A stretch of 64,000 nucleotides of DNA, taken from NCBI GenBank assembly GCA_016844935.1, contig JAERTK010000092.1, positions 1-64,000 on the forward strand, read 5' to 3'. The position numbers were made by a program, and so were the translations under genes. The notes beneath the pieces are model-generated. The model had not been told where the DNA came from. It saw only the letters and a list, made by a program, of their open reading frames with translations, and ran no database searches. Within the stretch, counting starts at the first letter, position 1, and each line of letters begins with the position of its first letter. The DNA is from Desulfobacteraceae bacterium. Lineage in GTDB: Bacteria; Desulfobacterota; DSM-4660; Desulfatiglandales; Desulfatiglandaceae. Shown in pieces: positions 24,048 to 33,186 of this stretch.

Positions 24048-25856
24048 TCAAGGCGACAGGATCGTGATCCGCCCCTCACCCCCTTCAGGGTACAGGGAAG
24101 CCGTTATCACGCCGCCCAGATACTGTTCCACATAATTTGAAAGGGCCTGCTGATAGGGAACACCCAACCGGGTGTAGGGCGCGTCACCGAAAGGGTACTG
24201 GTCTCCACCGCCCGCCAAGAAATCGAGGGTCGCCACATTAAGGCCGGGGCCTGGAAGGACCTCACCGTCCATAACAATGACCGTACCGTTGTTGAGCACC
24301 GCATCCCGCACGCGACGTCCCGGCTGCCCTTCGGGGTTGTCCGGATCACGGGCCTCTTGAGCCAGATCCACCACCACCTCAAAACCGGATATCTGGGAAA
24401 AACGCCCCGAGGAAGACGCAACAGCAGAGTAAGCGTTTTCCAGGATATCCTTGAACTGATGGCGGGGGATGTGGGGAACCAGGGTCACAAAACTTGAAAA
24501 GGGGGCAATATCAAAGGTGTCCTTTTTGGAGATTTCACCCGGTCCGCGCATATCGTTGTTTCGAATCCCGCCCCCATTTTGAAGCGCCACATCGGGCGAC
24601 GGTACGCCAAACTTTTTCGCCACCTGCCCGGCCTGCCACATAATGGCATCGGACATCAGATTCCCCAGGTTGGTCTCCTCTTTGCGGATTCTTGAACGGA
24701 CCCCGTCCAGTTCCACCTGGGAAAAACCGACAATCTGCGATGCCAATCCATCCACCGCTTCCTGAACAGGTTCAGTCACCAACTCCATCACCAGAGGGTC
24801 CCCTGAAACCGCATCGGGGGGAACACCCGAAACGCGCCGCGGTCCACTCTGGGAATCCAGGACTTTTACGAGATTCCCCAGGATATCGAAGACGGCCACA
24901 AAACGACCGATGTAACGGTATCCACCGGGGCATGTCACCAGCGGAATCCGCCGGCCGGTTACGTCCATGGCGTATTGGGGGTACGAACCCATGACAACGT
25001 CTTCATCCCCAGGGATCAGCAGATCACCTTTATTGGCAAGCAACTCGCTCCCCCCCCCGGAAACCACCACATCAATGCCGTGGAGCAACGCAATCAATTT
25101 CAGATCCTCCTGAAGCCCACTGAGATGGCTCACCAGGACGATGATGTTCACATTGAGGCTCAATAATCTGTTCACCTGGGCCTGAACGGCCCCGGTCACC
25201 AGCTCCACCTTCACATTGCGGGGGCTGGAAAGAAACGGGAGATCCTCTGTGGTTGCACCGATAATACCGATGCTGCGTCCGCCGGTCACCACGACCGTGC
25301 TTTTGGCAATCACACCGACATCAACCAGTTCCTGAAGCCCGGGCTCCAACCTAAAATCGAGATTGGCGCTCAAAAACAGAGGGTTTGCAAAACTGAGGAT
25401 AAAATCCCTCAGGATATCCGGCCCGAAATCAAAATCGTGATTCCCCAAAGTGATGGCATCGTAGCCGATCAACTCCATGGCCAAGGCGTCATAGAAGGGG
25501 ATACCCTTTTCCAGACTGGCGTTCCATTCGGCACCGGAAAGGAAATTATCCCCCGTTGACACCATCAACACCCCCTGGTGCCACAAAGGGCTGCCGTGCC
25601 GGCTCCGTAGCGCCTCATCCTTGAGGTCATGGGCAAGGGTACTGAAACGGGCCACCCCACCGAAAGACCCGTCGGCCAGGAGGTGGGACTGGCCTTCATT
25701 GTGGTGGAGAAGCGTCAGTGTGAATGCCAGCCCGGGCAAATTTCTCTCCGCCGCATTGGCCGCTAAAGACCCGGTTGAAAACAACAGCGCCAACAGAACC
25801 AGACCCAACATTCTCGCCCCAGGTCGCCACCTGTACACCATGCTCACATGACCCAT
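24048..25856 (-). CDS. Periplasmic 5'-nucleotidase / UshA-like metallophosphoesterase
   Basis: 602 residues with a signal peptide ('MLGLVLLALLFSTGSLAANA'). The N-terminal metallophosphatase domain shows 'VSTGDNF', 'AITLGNHDFDFG' and 'VLVSHLSG'; the C-terminal domain shows 'NLGNLMSDAIMW', 'ALQNGGGIRNN' and 'FLAGGGDQYPF', both typical of secreted 5'-nucleotidases that release phosphate and nucleoside from nucleotides. The first metal-binding motif, usually D-x-H, reads 'HHNEGQSHLL'; similar 'NNDGES' versions exist in some families, so metal affinity or specificity may differ. AAGGAGCG precedes the ATG, 36 bases after the cheA stop; it may be the last gene of the chemosensory operon. Confidence 0.85.
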   Translation of the reverse strand: MGHVSMVYRWRPGARMLGLVLLALLFSTGSLAANAAERNLPGLAFTLTLLHHNEGQSHLLADGSFGGVARFSTLAHDLKDEALRSRHGSPLWHQGVLMVSTGDNFLSGAEWNASLEKGIPFYDALAMELIGYDAITLGNHDFDFGPDILRDFILSFANPLFLSANLDFRLEPGLQELVDVGVIAKSTVVVTGGRSIGIIGATTEDLPFLSSPRNVKVELVTGAVQAQVNRLLSLNVNIIVLVSHLSGLQEDLKLIALLHGIDVVVSGGGSELLANKGDLLIPGDEDVVMGSYPQYAMDVTGRRIPLVTCPGGYRYIGRFVAVFDILGNLVKVLDSQSGPRRVSGVPPDAVSGDPLVMELVTEPVQEAVDGLASQIVGFSQVELDGVRSRIRKEETNLGNLMSDAIMWQAGQVAKKFGVPSPDVALQNGGGIRNNDMRGPGEISKKDTFDIAPFSSFVTLVPHIPRHQFKDILENAYSAVASSSGRFSQISGFEVVVDLAQEARDPDNPEGQPGRRVRDAVLNNGTVIVMDGEVLPGPGLNVATLDFLAGGGDQYPFGDAPYTRLGVPYQQALSNYVEQYLGGVITASLYPEGGEGRITILSP

Positions 25857-25892
25857 GCGTCGCTCCTTCTTTAAGGGGGATATAGGATAAAT

Positions 25893-27467
25893 CTACGCAG
25901 CAGCCGCCTGCATTTTTTCAACGTCCAGGATAAGGGAAATATCCCCGTTTTCCATGATGCCTACGCCGGCAAAAAGTCCTGTCTTGGCCAGCAACTCTCC
26001 AAGGGGAATGGCCATGAGCGGCATATTACCGATAATTGCATCCGCCGAAATGCCCAACCCATCATCTTCTGACTGTGGCATGCCGGAAGTGGCAGACTGC
26101 CGCAGCCTTATGATATGGCCATTTCCCCCGGTTTCATCATCCACTCGCAAGAGGCTCCTGAGATCGCAGAACCGCGAGATTTCGCGGGAGGGCTCAGAAC
26201 CCATATTTTCGATGGTATGCACATGGGATGTTGGAATGGCCAGGACATATTTGCCCAGCCTGAACAAAACCGCATAGATAATGGAAAGAGAAAGGGGGAG
26301 GCTTATGACAAATCGGGTTCCCTTGGAAGGCTCCGAACGGATTTTCATGGTGCCGCCCAGATATTCAATGGCCTGGGAAATGACATTCATACCGATGCCT
26401 CTACCCGCCAGCTGGGTGGTCTCTTTGGCGGATGAAAAGTCCGGTCGACAGATAATGTTCAGGAGCTTCTCGTTTGAAAGGGAGTTCATCTCCTCACGGG
26501 ACATGCCCATCTTTTCTTCGAGGTACGCGCTGATGGCCTCGCGGTCAAGCCCCCGGCCGTCGTCTCTGACCGTCAGTAACAGCTGGTCCCCGTGCCTCTC
26601 GGCGTTCAGAACAATTTTTCCCTCCCGGTCTTTACCGGCTTTTTCCCGTTCATCCGGTGGCTCGATACCATGGGCGACAGCATTTCGCAGCAGGTGCATG
26701 AACGGCTCTCTCAATCGATCCATCAAGCCGATATCCACTTCAATTTCGCCCCCCACGACTTCAAGCTTCACATCCCGGTTGTAGGATTTCGCCAGATCGC
26801 GTATGGTCTTTACAAACAGATCCCCAAAATCCTGAACGGGCATCAACCTGAGCTGGGCCAACTGGAAATAGAGGCCTTTGAGCATGGAAATGTAATGGTT
26901 GATCCAGCTTCCAATACCCGCTGATATCTGGTCCTGCGTCAGCGGGGGAAGCGTTTTTTCCAACAGCATGATTTCCTGAGAACGGGCCAGAAGCGATTCA
27001 ATCAAGGCGTAATCAACCCGTATACGATCAATTTTCCCCGGCGCAGCGGACGGACGTATCTCCGGCTCCGCCCGGCCCGCCATTGCCTCCGGGTCTTTTG
27101 CCAGATCTTCAGAAATGGACCGCAGACTTTCCAGATCCCGGGGCTCGCTGATCTCGCCCTTCCCAGCCACAAAGGCCTTGAGCAGATCAGTACCGTCAAA
27201 AAAGAGTTGCACGACCCGCTCATCAGGCGTCTTGTCACCATCCTGGAAAAGTTTACACCACGTCTCCATGGCATGACAGAAGTTGCCCAGATCCATCATG
27301 CTGAGGGCCCTGGCCATACCCTTCACAGAATGGATTTTCCCGTGAATCTCACCCCATAACTGCTGGTCGTGGAGATCATTTTCCACCTTGAGCAAAACAG
27401 CGTCCAATTCCTCAAGATACCGGCTCGATTCCTGGATGAAAATTTTCTGGTATTTTTCAAGCTCCAT
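25893..27467 (-). CDS. cheA: CheA-type chemosensory histidine kinase
   Basis: 524 residues with HPt domain (phospho-His 46 in 'IHSVKGMARAL'), a linker, a dimerisation helix pair, the ATPase core ('HLLRNAVAHGIEPP', 'VRDDGRGLD', 'GRGIGMNVI', 'SEPSKGTRFVISLPL') and a C-terminal CheW-like regulatory domain. The CheY/CheB-binding P2 domain is short or absent, so a dedicated response regulator is not obvious. Its start overlaps the cheW stop by 11 bases, showing tight coupling. The system lacks cheR, cheB, cheY and flagellar genes nearby. With a GspE/PilB ATPase upstream, it looks like a pilus-linked or other non-flagellar chemosensory array. Confidence 0.93.
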   Translation of the reverse strand: MELEKYQKIFIQESSRYLEELDAVLLKVENDLHDQQLWGEIHGKIHSVKGMARALSMMDLGNFCHAMETWCKLFQDGDKTPDERVVQLFFDGTDLLKAFVAGKGEISEPRDLESLRSISEDLAKDPEAMAGRAEPEIRPSAAPGKIDRIRVDYALIESLLARSQEIMLLEKTLPPLTQDQISAGIGSWINHYISMLKGLYFQLAQLRLMPVQDFGDLFVKTIRDLAKSYNRDVKLEVVGGEIEVDIGLMDRLREPFMHLLRNAVAHGIEPPDEREKAGKDREGKIVLNAERHGDQLLLTVRDDGRGLDREAISAYLEEKMGMSREEMNSLSNEKLLNIICRPDFSSAKETTQLAGRGIGMNVISQAIEYLGGTMKIRSEPSKGTRFVISLPLSLSIIYAVLFRLGKYVLAIPTSHVHTIENMGSEPSREISRFCDLRSLLRVDDETGGNGHIIRLRQSATSGMPQSEDDGLGISADAIIGNMPLMAIPLGELLAKTGLFAGVGIMENGDISLILDVEKMQAAAA

Positions 27468-27852
27468 AGGCCAATCCCGTCAGCTTACGCCAAATCCCGT
27501 CGGGCGTCATCAACTTCACCCTATCCCCCTGTTCATTAAAGACGGTCCCGGCTCCGCCGTTGTCCTCAATCCACTTCATGCCCACGACCCTGTCCGGGAT
27601 CAAACCCAACTTTCCCGCATTCCACTTCAACAAAATAATATAGGGATCATCATGCAGCGTTGAGACCTCGTTTTCCATGAGGCGGCCCATATCAACCACA
27701 TCAAACAAATCACCCCTGTAATATATCAGGCCTTCATAGCAACTGGGCATGAGCGGTACGGGCACGATGATAACACTATCCGCGATGCGATATATGTATC
27801 TGGCCTCAATGCCAAAATAATGGCCGGCCGCTTCGAAAATGAAGACATCCAT
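27457..27852 (-). CDS. cheW: CheW-like coupling protein
   Basis: A 131-residue single-domain CheW ('VFIFEAAGHYFGIEARYIYRI' region, then 'GLIYYRGDLFDVVDMGRLM'). It links CheA to the chemoreceptor. It lies 3 bases after the MCP gene and overlaps the start of cheA by 11 bases, the compact order expected for a receptor-coupler-kinase unit. The protein is short for the family but covers the fold. The start at 27852 lies next to the MCP stop, so translation is probably coupled. Confidence 0.88.
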   Translation of the reverse strand: MDVFIFEAAGHYFGIEARYIYRIADSVIIVPVPLMPSCYEGLIYYRGDLFDVVDMGRLMENEVSTLHDDPYIILLKWNAGKLGLIPDRVVGMKWIEDNGGAGTVFNEQGDRVKLMTPDGIWRKLTGLAYGA

Positions 27853-27855
27853 TCC

Positions 27856-29115
27856 CTAATCCCCACGAAGCCTGAAACGTCGCTGAGACGCCATCATCTT
27901 CTCCGAAAGCGCGTTTAAGGACTGCATCAGCTCAACAATCTTCTGCACCCCTTCTTTCTGGTTTTTGGTCCCCACGGTGGTCTTCTGGGTAGACACGAAA
28001 TTTGCCTGGGCCAATCGCGAAAGCGCCTCAAAATGGCTGAGAAGCCCCCGTATTTCTTTCACCTGCTTCAAGGTCACTTTTTCCACCGCTTTCACCTCGG
28101 TGGAAATTTCCTTAACCCCTGATACCATATCCTTGAAAGTGTCCACCATACCCGTAATAATGCCACGGCCTTTTCCCACATCATCTTCGCTCTTCCGAAG
28201 CACCTCAATGACCGCCTTGTTGTCCTGGAAGATATCATCCACTATCCGCCCGATCTCCTGTGAGGACTGTTTGGAATTTTCAGCCATGCTCCGTATCTCG
28301 TTGGCAACCAGTGCGAATCCTTTTCCCATTTCGCCGGCCCGCGTGGCCTCAATGGAGGCGTTCAGGGAGAGCAGTTCCGTTTTCTGGGCCACTTCATCCA
28401 TGACATGCATCACCATCCGGATCTTGTCCACCTTGTTGCTCAACCGATAAATGGGTTTGGTGTTTTCCGCGATCTGTGTGAGAACTTTGTCAAGATACCT
28501 GAGGGTTTCCCGGGCTTTGGTCTCTCCGCTTGCCGTTTTAACCAGTGCATTATTAATTTTCGAAACCGTCTGAGCCGACTGCCGGCCCGCCGCATCCATC
28601 TGATCGAGGCTGTGATTAATGATCAGAGATGTCTTCTGGACGATCATGGTCTGCTGTTCCGACCCTTTGGCGATGGCCATGGCCGACTCGTCAATTTCCT
28701 CACTGCTGGCCAGAACCTTTTCCGAAAGGCTGCTGAGGGCTCTATTGGTATCCTCCATTCGACCGGAAACGTTCTTGATATCCGAAATCATTGCCCTGAG
28801 GTCCTTCACCATGGAAGCGAATACTTCTTCTAGATCACGAATTTCATCCTGGCTCAACAACGGGATGTCCTTTGAAAGATCCCCGTGGCTGATCTCCTTT
28901 GCCACGGCGCTCAGGCTGTTCAACCGACGAACGATGGACTTTGAAAAATAGCCACCGAAAACAGCACCAGCCGCCAAGGCCAGTGCAACGGAAATGGCCT
29001 GTGCCGTATAGTAATCATCGGTCAACCGGTTAATGACGGCGATCACCATCATCAGCAGCAGGAGCAAAAGGAGAAAACTGAGGATAAGCTTATTTCTGAT
29101 GCTTGTTCGACTCAT
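27856..29115 (-). CDS. Methyl-accepting chemotaxis protein, minimal extracellular part
   Basis: 419 residues. Two hydrophobic segments (about 9-32 and 38-58) lie so close together that the loop between them is only a few residues; there is no real periplasmic ligand domain. HAMP follows ('RRLNSLSAVAKEISHGDLS'), then a long coiled-coil signalling region with the conserved hairpin 'LSLNASIEATRAGEMGKGFALVA'. It should form the receptor array with the CheW and CheA encoded next. The sensed signal must be cytoplasmic, membrane-based or supplied by the receiver-PAS protein encoded just upstream. ATG 29115 overlaps the stop of that gene (ATGA). Confidence 0.9.
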   Translation of the reverse strand: MSRTSIRNKLILSFLLLLLLLMMVIAVINRLTDDYYTAQAISVALALAAGAVFGGYFSKSIVRRLNSLSAVAKEISHGDLSKDIPLLSQDEIRDLEEVFASMVKDLRAMISDIKNVSGRMEDTNRALSSLSEKVLASSEEIDESAMAIAKGSEQQTMIVQKTSLIINHSLDQMDAAGRQSAQTVSKINNALVKTASGETKARETLRYLDKVLTQIAENTKPIYRLSNKVDKIRMVMHVMDEVAQKTELLSLNASIEATRAGEMGKGFALVANEIRSMAENSKQSSQEIGRIVDDIFQDNKAVIEVLRKSEDDVGKGRGIITGMVDTFKDMVSGVKEISTEVKAVEKVTLKQVKEIRGLLSHFEALSRLAQANFVSTQKTTVGTKNQKEGVQKIVELMQSLNALSEKMMASQRRFRLRGD

Positions 29116-29903
29116 AAGTTTATATCCTCCATGGTCAGGACCCATCCATCCAGGTCGTTGCCCATTCTGAGAATTGATGCCACCAATCTTAACTCCACAG
29201 AACCAAACTTCAGGCGAAAGCTGCGTCGCCTTAAATCAAGGTTTTTGGCCACCTCCTTTAAAACGTTCACCAGCCGACCCCGCCCTTCCTGTGGAAAAGC
29301 GGCGGTAATCCTGAGGTTCAGCACATCTTCAAGGGGCTTTTTGAGGATTTCCAGGGCCATGGCATTGGCGCTCATCACCCTTGCATCCCGATCCACCACC
29401 AAAATACCGATGCCGACACTGTCAAAGATCGCTTTCTGGAATTTCATTTCTTCAACCAGTTCGGTAGTGGCCTGACGGGGATACAGTTTTCCGGTTTCAA
29501 CCATTCGATCATGATTTAGCTCCGATGCACCGTGAGCCTCAAAATCGTCCAGAAGGCCGTTGATTAAATTTTTCATCTCCTCCAAAGGCCCCTTTACAAC
29601 ACAGTAATCGGCACCAATGGACTTAGTATCCTCCATCTGTTCAATAAGGGTGCCCGAAACCGCAATAATGGCCAGTTGACCCTCAGCAGACTTCCGGCGC
29701 GCAAACTTGATCAGCTGCAACCCATCTATTTTGGGCATAATGAGATCGGCAAAAAGGATATCAAAATCAGCTTCTTCCAGCTTTGAAATCCCTTCCTTTC
29801 CATCATAGGCCTTTATTACCTCATATCCCCTCTTTTCGAGAAGTTCGGTGAGAAATTCAACAAAGAAAAAGTCGTTATCCACAACCAGGGCCTTTTTTGC
29901 CAT
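29112..29903 (-). CDS. Receiver-PAS protein
   Basis: 263 residues: an N-terminal receiver ('KALVVDNDFFFVEFL', phospho-Asp in 'DILFADLIMPKIDG', Lys replaced in 'YCVVKGPL' but conserved in place) and a C-terminal PAS domain ('FDSVGIGILVVDRDARVMSANA'). There is no output domain. Position directly before the MCP, with overlapping stop and start codons, suggests it feeds or tunes the chemosensory array. I chose ATG 29903 because CAGGAGGTG precedes it; an upstream in-frame start at 29927 is poorly placed. A role as a phosphate sink or as adaptor to the GspE/PilB ATPase are both possible. Confidence 0.85.
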   Translation of the reverse strand: MAKKALVVDNDFFFVEFLTELLEKRGYEVIKAYDGKEGISKLEEADFDILFADLIMPKIDGLQLIKFARRKSAEGQLAIIAVSGTLIEQMEDTKSIGADYCVVKGPLEEMKNLINGLLDDFEAHGASELNHDRMVETGKLYPRQATTELVEEMKFQKAIFDSVGIGILVVDRDARVMSANAMALEILKKPLEDVLNLRITAAFPQEGRGRLVNVLKEVAKNLDLRRRSFRLKFGSVELRLVASILRMGNDLDGWVLTMEDINL

Positions 29904-29939
29904 GGCCAACACCTCCTGATGCGCCAAGTCATCAATTAA

Positions 29940-32123
29940 TCAATTAATACAAACTCTTCTTACCTCGCCCATATCCGTCAAGCCCGAAAAGGCTTTCACG
30001 ATGCCGTCCTGCTTGAGCGTTGTCATTTCCTGCAGGGCGCTGGTCGTCAAAATTTCTTCCGAGGTGGCTTTCTTTTTGATAAGGGCCTTTATCTCCTTCG
30101 TGCCTTCCAGGAGTTCGTGTATGCCCATACGCCCTTTATACCCGGTTCCCGAGCAAGCATCGCACTTCCAGGGGCGGTACAGGATCAAATCGGGTGTAAA
30201 TTCAATGTGGGTTTTCTCAAACGCGTCACGGCCGTATTCTGCAACAATCTCTTCAAATTCCTCCCGGGTCGGATGGTATTTTTTCTTGCATTTCGGACAC
30301 AGTCTCCGGAGGAGGCGCTGGGCCAGGACGCCCAGCATGGAGTCGGAAAAATTGAGGGGGTTCAGCCCCATATCCAGCAACCGGGTGACGGTCTCGGGGG
30401 CGCTGTTGGTATGGAGTGTGGAGAACACCAAATGACCGGTGAGGGATGCTTCGACCCCGATGGATGCTGTTTCAAAATCGCGCATCTCCCCGATCATGAT
30501 CACATCCGGGTCGGCCCTCAGGAAAGATCTCATGATTCTCGCGAAATCGAGACCAATCTTGGGTTTTGCCTCCACCTGCCTGAGCCCCGCCTGAGTGATT
30601 TCCACAGGATCTTCAGCGGTCCAGATCTTAATGCCGGGTTTGTTGATGCGGCCCAGGGCGGAATGGAGAGTTGTGGTCTTACCGGAACCCGTGGGCCCCA
30701 CCACCAGGATCATGCCGTAGGGCTGGTCGAGAATCCGTTCCATAACTTTCATGTTCCGGTCGCTCAATCCCATTTGGGAAAAAGCCATGGCGCCGGCACT
30801 GGCCAGCACCCGCAGGACCGCATCCTCACGCCCGCCTGCCGTGGGGATGGTGGCCAGGCGAAGCTCAAAAGGCTTCACGCCTTTTCGCCTGAACTTGATC
30901 TTCCCATCCTGGGGCAGCCGCCTTTCCGCGATATCGAGGCCCGCCATGATTTTCAGCCGGGAAAGGATCCCCCTGGCCATATACTCGGGCACCTGGACAT
31001 ATTCCTGGCAAACACCGTCCATGCGAAAACGAACGCCGGTTTTCCGGGTCTCGGGCGATGGCTCCACATGAATATCCGACGCATTGTTTCGGTAGGCATT
31101 GATAAGGATCTGATCCACCAGCCGAACGACCTGGCTCGATTCTTCGTTTAAAAGATCCTCTTCCTCCTCCAGAAAATCGTCTTCCTCCTCTTCGAAATCG
31201 ATGTCAGGGATCATATCCAGTTCGGAAATCATGTCTGCTGCTGAGGATTCGGCTTTTGTGTCAAAGAAATGGCGTACGTATTTTTCAATGTCCTCCCGGA
31301 TCCCCACGGAAAAAGTAATCCGGGTGGTTTTGGTCAACCCCCTGATTTGACCGGTTTTTCTGAGATCTCCCGGGTCATCAATCAGGATCTCCACCCCGCT
31401 TTTCCCCCAACTCATGGGAACCCACGAATCGTGGAGCAAAAACGCCTTCTTCAAATTTCCGATGAGCTCCACGGGAACTTCAGTGTGGGCATCAAAAGAC
31501 CGAAAAGGGCATCTATAATACAGGGAAAGGGATTTCCCAACCTCCGTTTTAGGAATCTTGAATTGTTCAATCAACAAGTGCTCAACACTCTGGTGGCCCT
31601 TCTTAGAAAGCGCCAGTGCCTTTCGAAGCTGTTCGGAAGTGACCAGTTTTTTTCGAAGCAGGTAATCGTACCTGGAACCCGAATACAACTTCGCAACAAT
31701 CTGGGTTATCTTCTGTTTGATTTTTTTGTTTTCCGGGTCCGCTTCCGAAGCAGCTTTGTACATGTCAAGCGCAAGATCATCAAACCCCCGGCTTTCATTC
31801 TCAAGACCCAGAACAAACTTGATCTGGGCAATCCGCAAATCACTCAACTGTAATCCATGGGATATCCCATCAATTTTTTGGATGATTTTTGACGGCGAGT
31901 GGCTCTTCAAAAGACAGGCCATCATACCGGGAATAATTTTTGAGGGGGGACAATCTGTCCTAAAAAGGCTTTCATACTCGGCCACCGCCTTGTCCAGCAA
32001 ACCCAATTCCTGTAGTGAGACGGCCCGCTGCAGAATTTCTTCCAACCCGTTGTTCGATTTTGCATTGTTTACATCTGCAATTTTAACTTTTCCCCCTTTT
32101 AAGTTGTCCATAACATTCATCAT
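29940..32123 (-). CDS. gspE: GspE/PilB-family assembly ATPase
   Basis: A 727-residue ATPase that powers type II secretion or type IV pilus extension. Order: a helical repeat-like N-terminus (about 20-150), the T2SSE_N-type domain (about 160-215), a strongly acidic loop (about 285-325, runs of Glu and Asp), and the ATPase core with 'NNASDIHVEP', Walker A 'GPTGSGKTTTLHSAL', the Asp box 'IGEMRDFETA', the His box 'GHLVFSTLHTNSAPETV', and a four-cysteine zinc site ('CPKCKKKY' and 'CDACSGTG'). The acidic insert and extended N-terminus are unusual. No pilin or secretin genes are in view, but the chemosensory genes follow directly. Its start overlaps the stop of the phosphatase gene. Confidence 0.9.
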   Translation of the reverse strand: MMNVMDNLKGGKVKIADVNNAKSNNGLEEILQRAVSLQELGLLDKAVAEYESLFRTDCPPSKIIPGMMACLLKSHSPSKIIQKIDGISHGLQLSDLRIAQIKFVLGLENESRGFDDLALDMYKAASEADPENKKIKQKITQIVAKLYSGSRYDYLLRKKLVTSEQLRKALALSKKGHQSVEHLLIEQFKIPKTEVGKSLSLYYRCPFRSFDAHTEVPVELIGNLKKAFLLHDSWVPMSWGKSGVEILIDDPGDLRKTGQIRGLTKTTRITFSVGIREDIEKYVRHFFDTKAESSAADMISELDMIPDIDFEEEEDDFLEEEEDLLNEESSQVVRLVDQILINAYRNNASDIHVEPSPETRKTGVRFRMDGVCQEYVQVPEYMARGILSRLKIMAGLDIAERRLPQDGKIKFRRKGVKPFELRLATIPTAGGREDAVLRVLASAGAMAFSQMGLSDRNMKVMERILDQPYGMILVVGPTGSGKTTTLHSALGRINKPGIKIWTAEDPVEITQAGLRQVEAKPKIGLDFARIMRSFLRADPDVIMIGEMRDFETASIGVEASLTGHLVFSTLHTNSAPETVTRLLDMGLNPLNFSDSMLGVLAQRLLRRLCPKCKKKYHPTREEFEEIVAEYGRDAFEKTHIEFTPDLILYRPWKCDACSGTGYKGRMGIHELLEGTKEIKALIKKKATSEEILTTSALQEMTTLKQDGIVKAFSGLTDMGEVRRVCIN

Positions 32124-32722
32124 CCATTAATCAATTTAACCATGACCGAATCGGGAAAATAATCAACGATATTCAAACACCCATAATCCTGCTGAAAATT
32201 TAACATCCGGGACAAATCGAGCCCCAATGCATGTGACAGGATAACCCGATTAACCCCCGCATGGACCACTATAACGACGTCTTTTCCGGCTTCTTCAATA
32301 CGTATCCTCTCAAAAACCGGCATGATTCTATCTGAAAATCGGGAAATGGACTCGCCGCCTCCGGGAGGGGCATAATGGGACAGGTCTTTTTTTCGTTTTT
32401 CAAGTTCCTCCGGGTAGTTACTGATGATTTCCCCCAGGCTGCGCCCTTCCCAGTCGCCGAAATACATCTCTCGAAGCTCCGGCAGAAAATGAACCGGCAC
32501 ATTATGATGACGGGCGATCTGACGGGCTCCAGTCACAGCCCTTTTCAAATCGCTCGCGTAAATAGCGCCGGGTTCCACCAGACGAAGACGTTCAGCCACT
32601 CCGTCCAGTTGCAGCACACCCGTCTCCGTCAAGTCCACATCTGTATGGCCGCATATGGGGATCGTCTCATACCCTTTCACCTGACCGTGCCTGACCAGGT
32701 AGATTCTATTTATTCTCTCCAT
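32120..32722 (-). CDS. Histidine phosphatase family protein (CobC/GpmB-like)
   Basis: About 200 residues. The catalytic 'IYLVRHGQ' is at the N-terminus; 'CGHTDVDLTETG', 'ASDLKRAVTGA', 'ELREMYFGDWEG', 'GGESISRFSDR' and 'VVIVVHAGVNR' complete the two-His, Arg and Glu active site of the phosphoglycerate-mutase-like phosphatases. The 'FGDWEG' and 'PGGGES' motifs are shared with alpha-ribazole phosphatase CobC, which would fit the cobamide genes at 11-14 kb, but specificity cannot be told from these motifs. The start is uncertain (ATG 32746, 32734 or 32722); 32722 puts the RHG box at the usual distance. It heads the minus-strand run with the secretion ATPase. Confidence 0.82.
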   Translation of the reverse strand: MERINRIYLVRHGQVKGYETIPICGHTDVDLTETGVLQLDGVAERLRLVEPGAIYASDLKRAVTGARQIARHHNVPVHFLPELREMYFGDWEGRSLGEIISNYPEELEKRKKDLSHYAPPGGGESISRFSDRIMPVFERIRIEEAGKDVVIVVHAGVNRVILSHALGLDLSRMLNFQQDYGCLNIVDYFPDSVMVKLING

Positions 32723-32919
32723 CTTTTGGATCATAGAATTTCGCATTTCCCATGTCAATGAATTACCTGTAACCTTACAAGAGGGGGCAAGGGCAGTTAT
32801 CAGGGGGCAGAAGGGAATTCAGGGTTTATTCATACCAATGAATAGTGTATCCTATATAAATTCCCTAAGGGCGAGCGTTTGGAAAGACCCGATAAATATT
32901 CGAGTAAGGTGTGAACAGT

Positions 32920-33186
32920 ATGGTTGAAACCCGTAAAGACTGCTTCGGAATCCTGGATAAGGTCTTTCCCATGGGGGATGAAGGCCTCAGGGAAATCGTA
33001 CCCGAATGCTTCAAATGTTCCGATCGAAAAGAATGCCTTCAGCAGGCACTTAAAACGGAACAGGGATTTCAGCTGAGAAGTGAAGTACTGGATCGGTCCT
33101 CCTCAGGGGGGCTCATGGGGCGCCTGAAACGATGGTCCCATAAAAAATCGCTTTCAAAACAACAAAAGCAGCAAGAGGGAGGGTGA
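32920..33186 (+). CDS. Small Cys-rich protein of unknown function
   Basis: An 88-residue protein with 'DCFGILDKVFPMGDEGLREI' and a 'CFKCSDRKECLQQAL' knuckle, giving four cysteines suited to a metal or Fe-S site, then a basic, Gln/Lys-rich tail. The start ATG has AAGGTG upstream. The next gene begins at a GTG overlapping its stop (GTGA), so the two are translationally coupled; the partner is a zinc-ribbon Yip1-like membrane protein. I do not know a function for it. Confidence 0.6.
   Translation: MVETRKDCFGILDKVFPMGDEGLREIVPECFKCSDRKECLQQALKTEQGFQLRSEVLDRSSSGGLMGRLKRWSHKKSLSKQQKQQEGG

Noticed and set aside
30117-31151. Antisense 344-codon frame inside the GspE/PilB gene
   Set aside because: Mirror of a well-supported ATPase gene; no domain signals.
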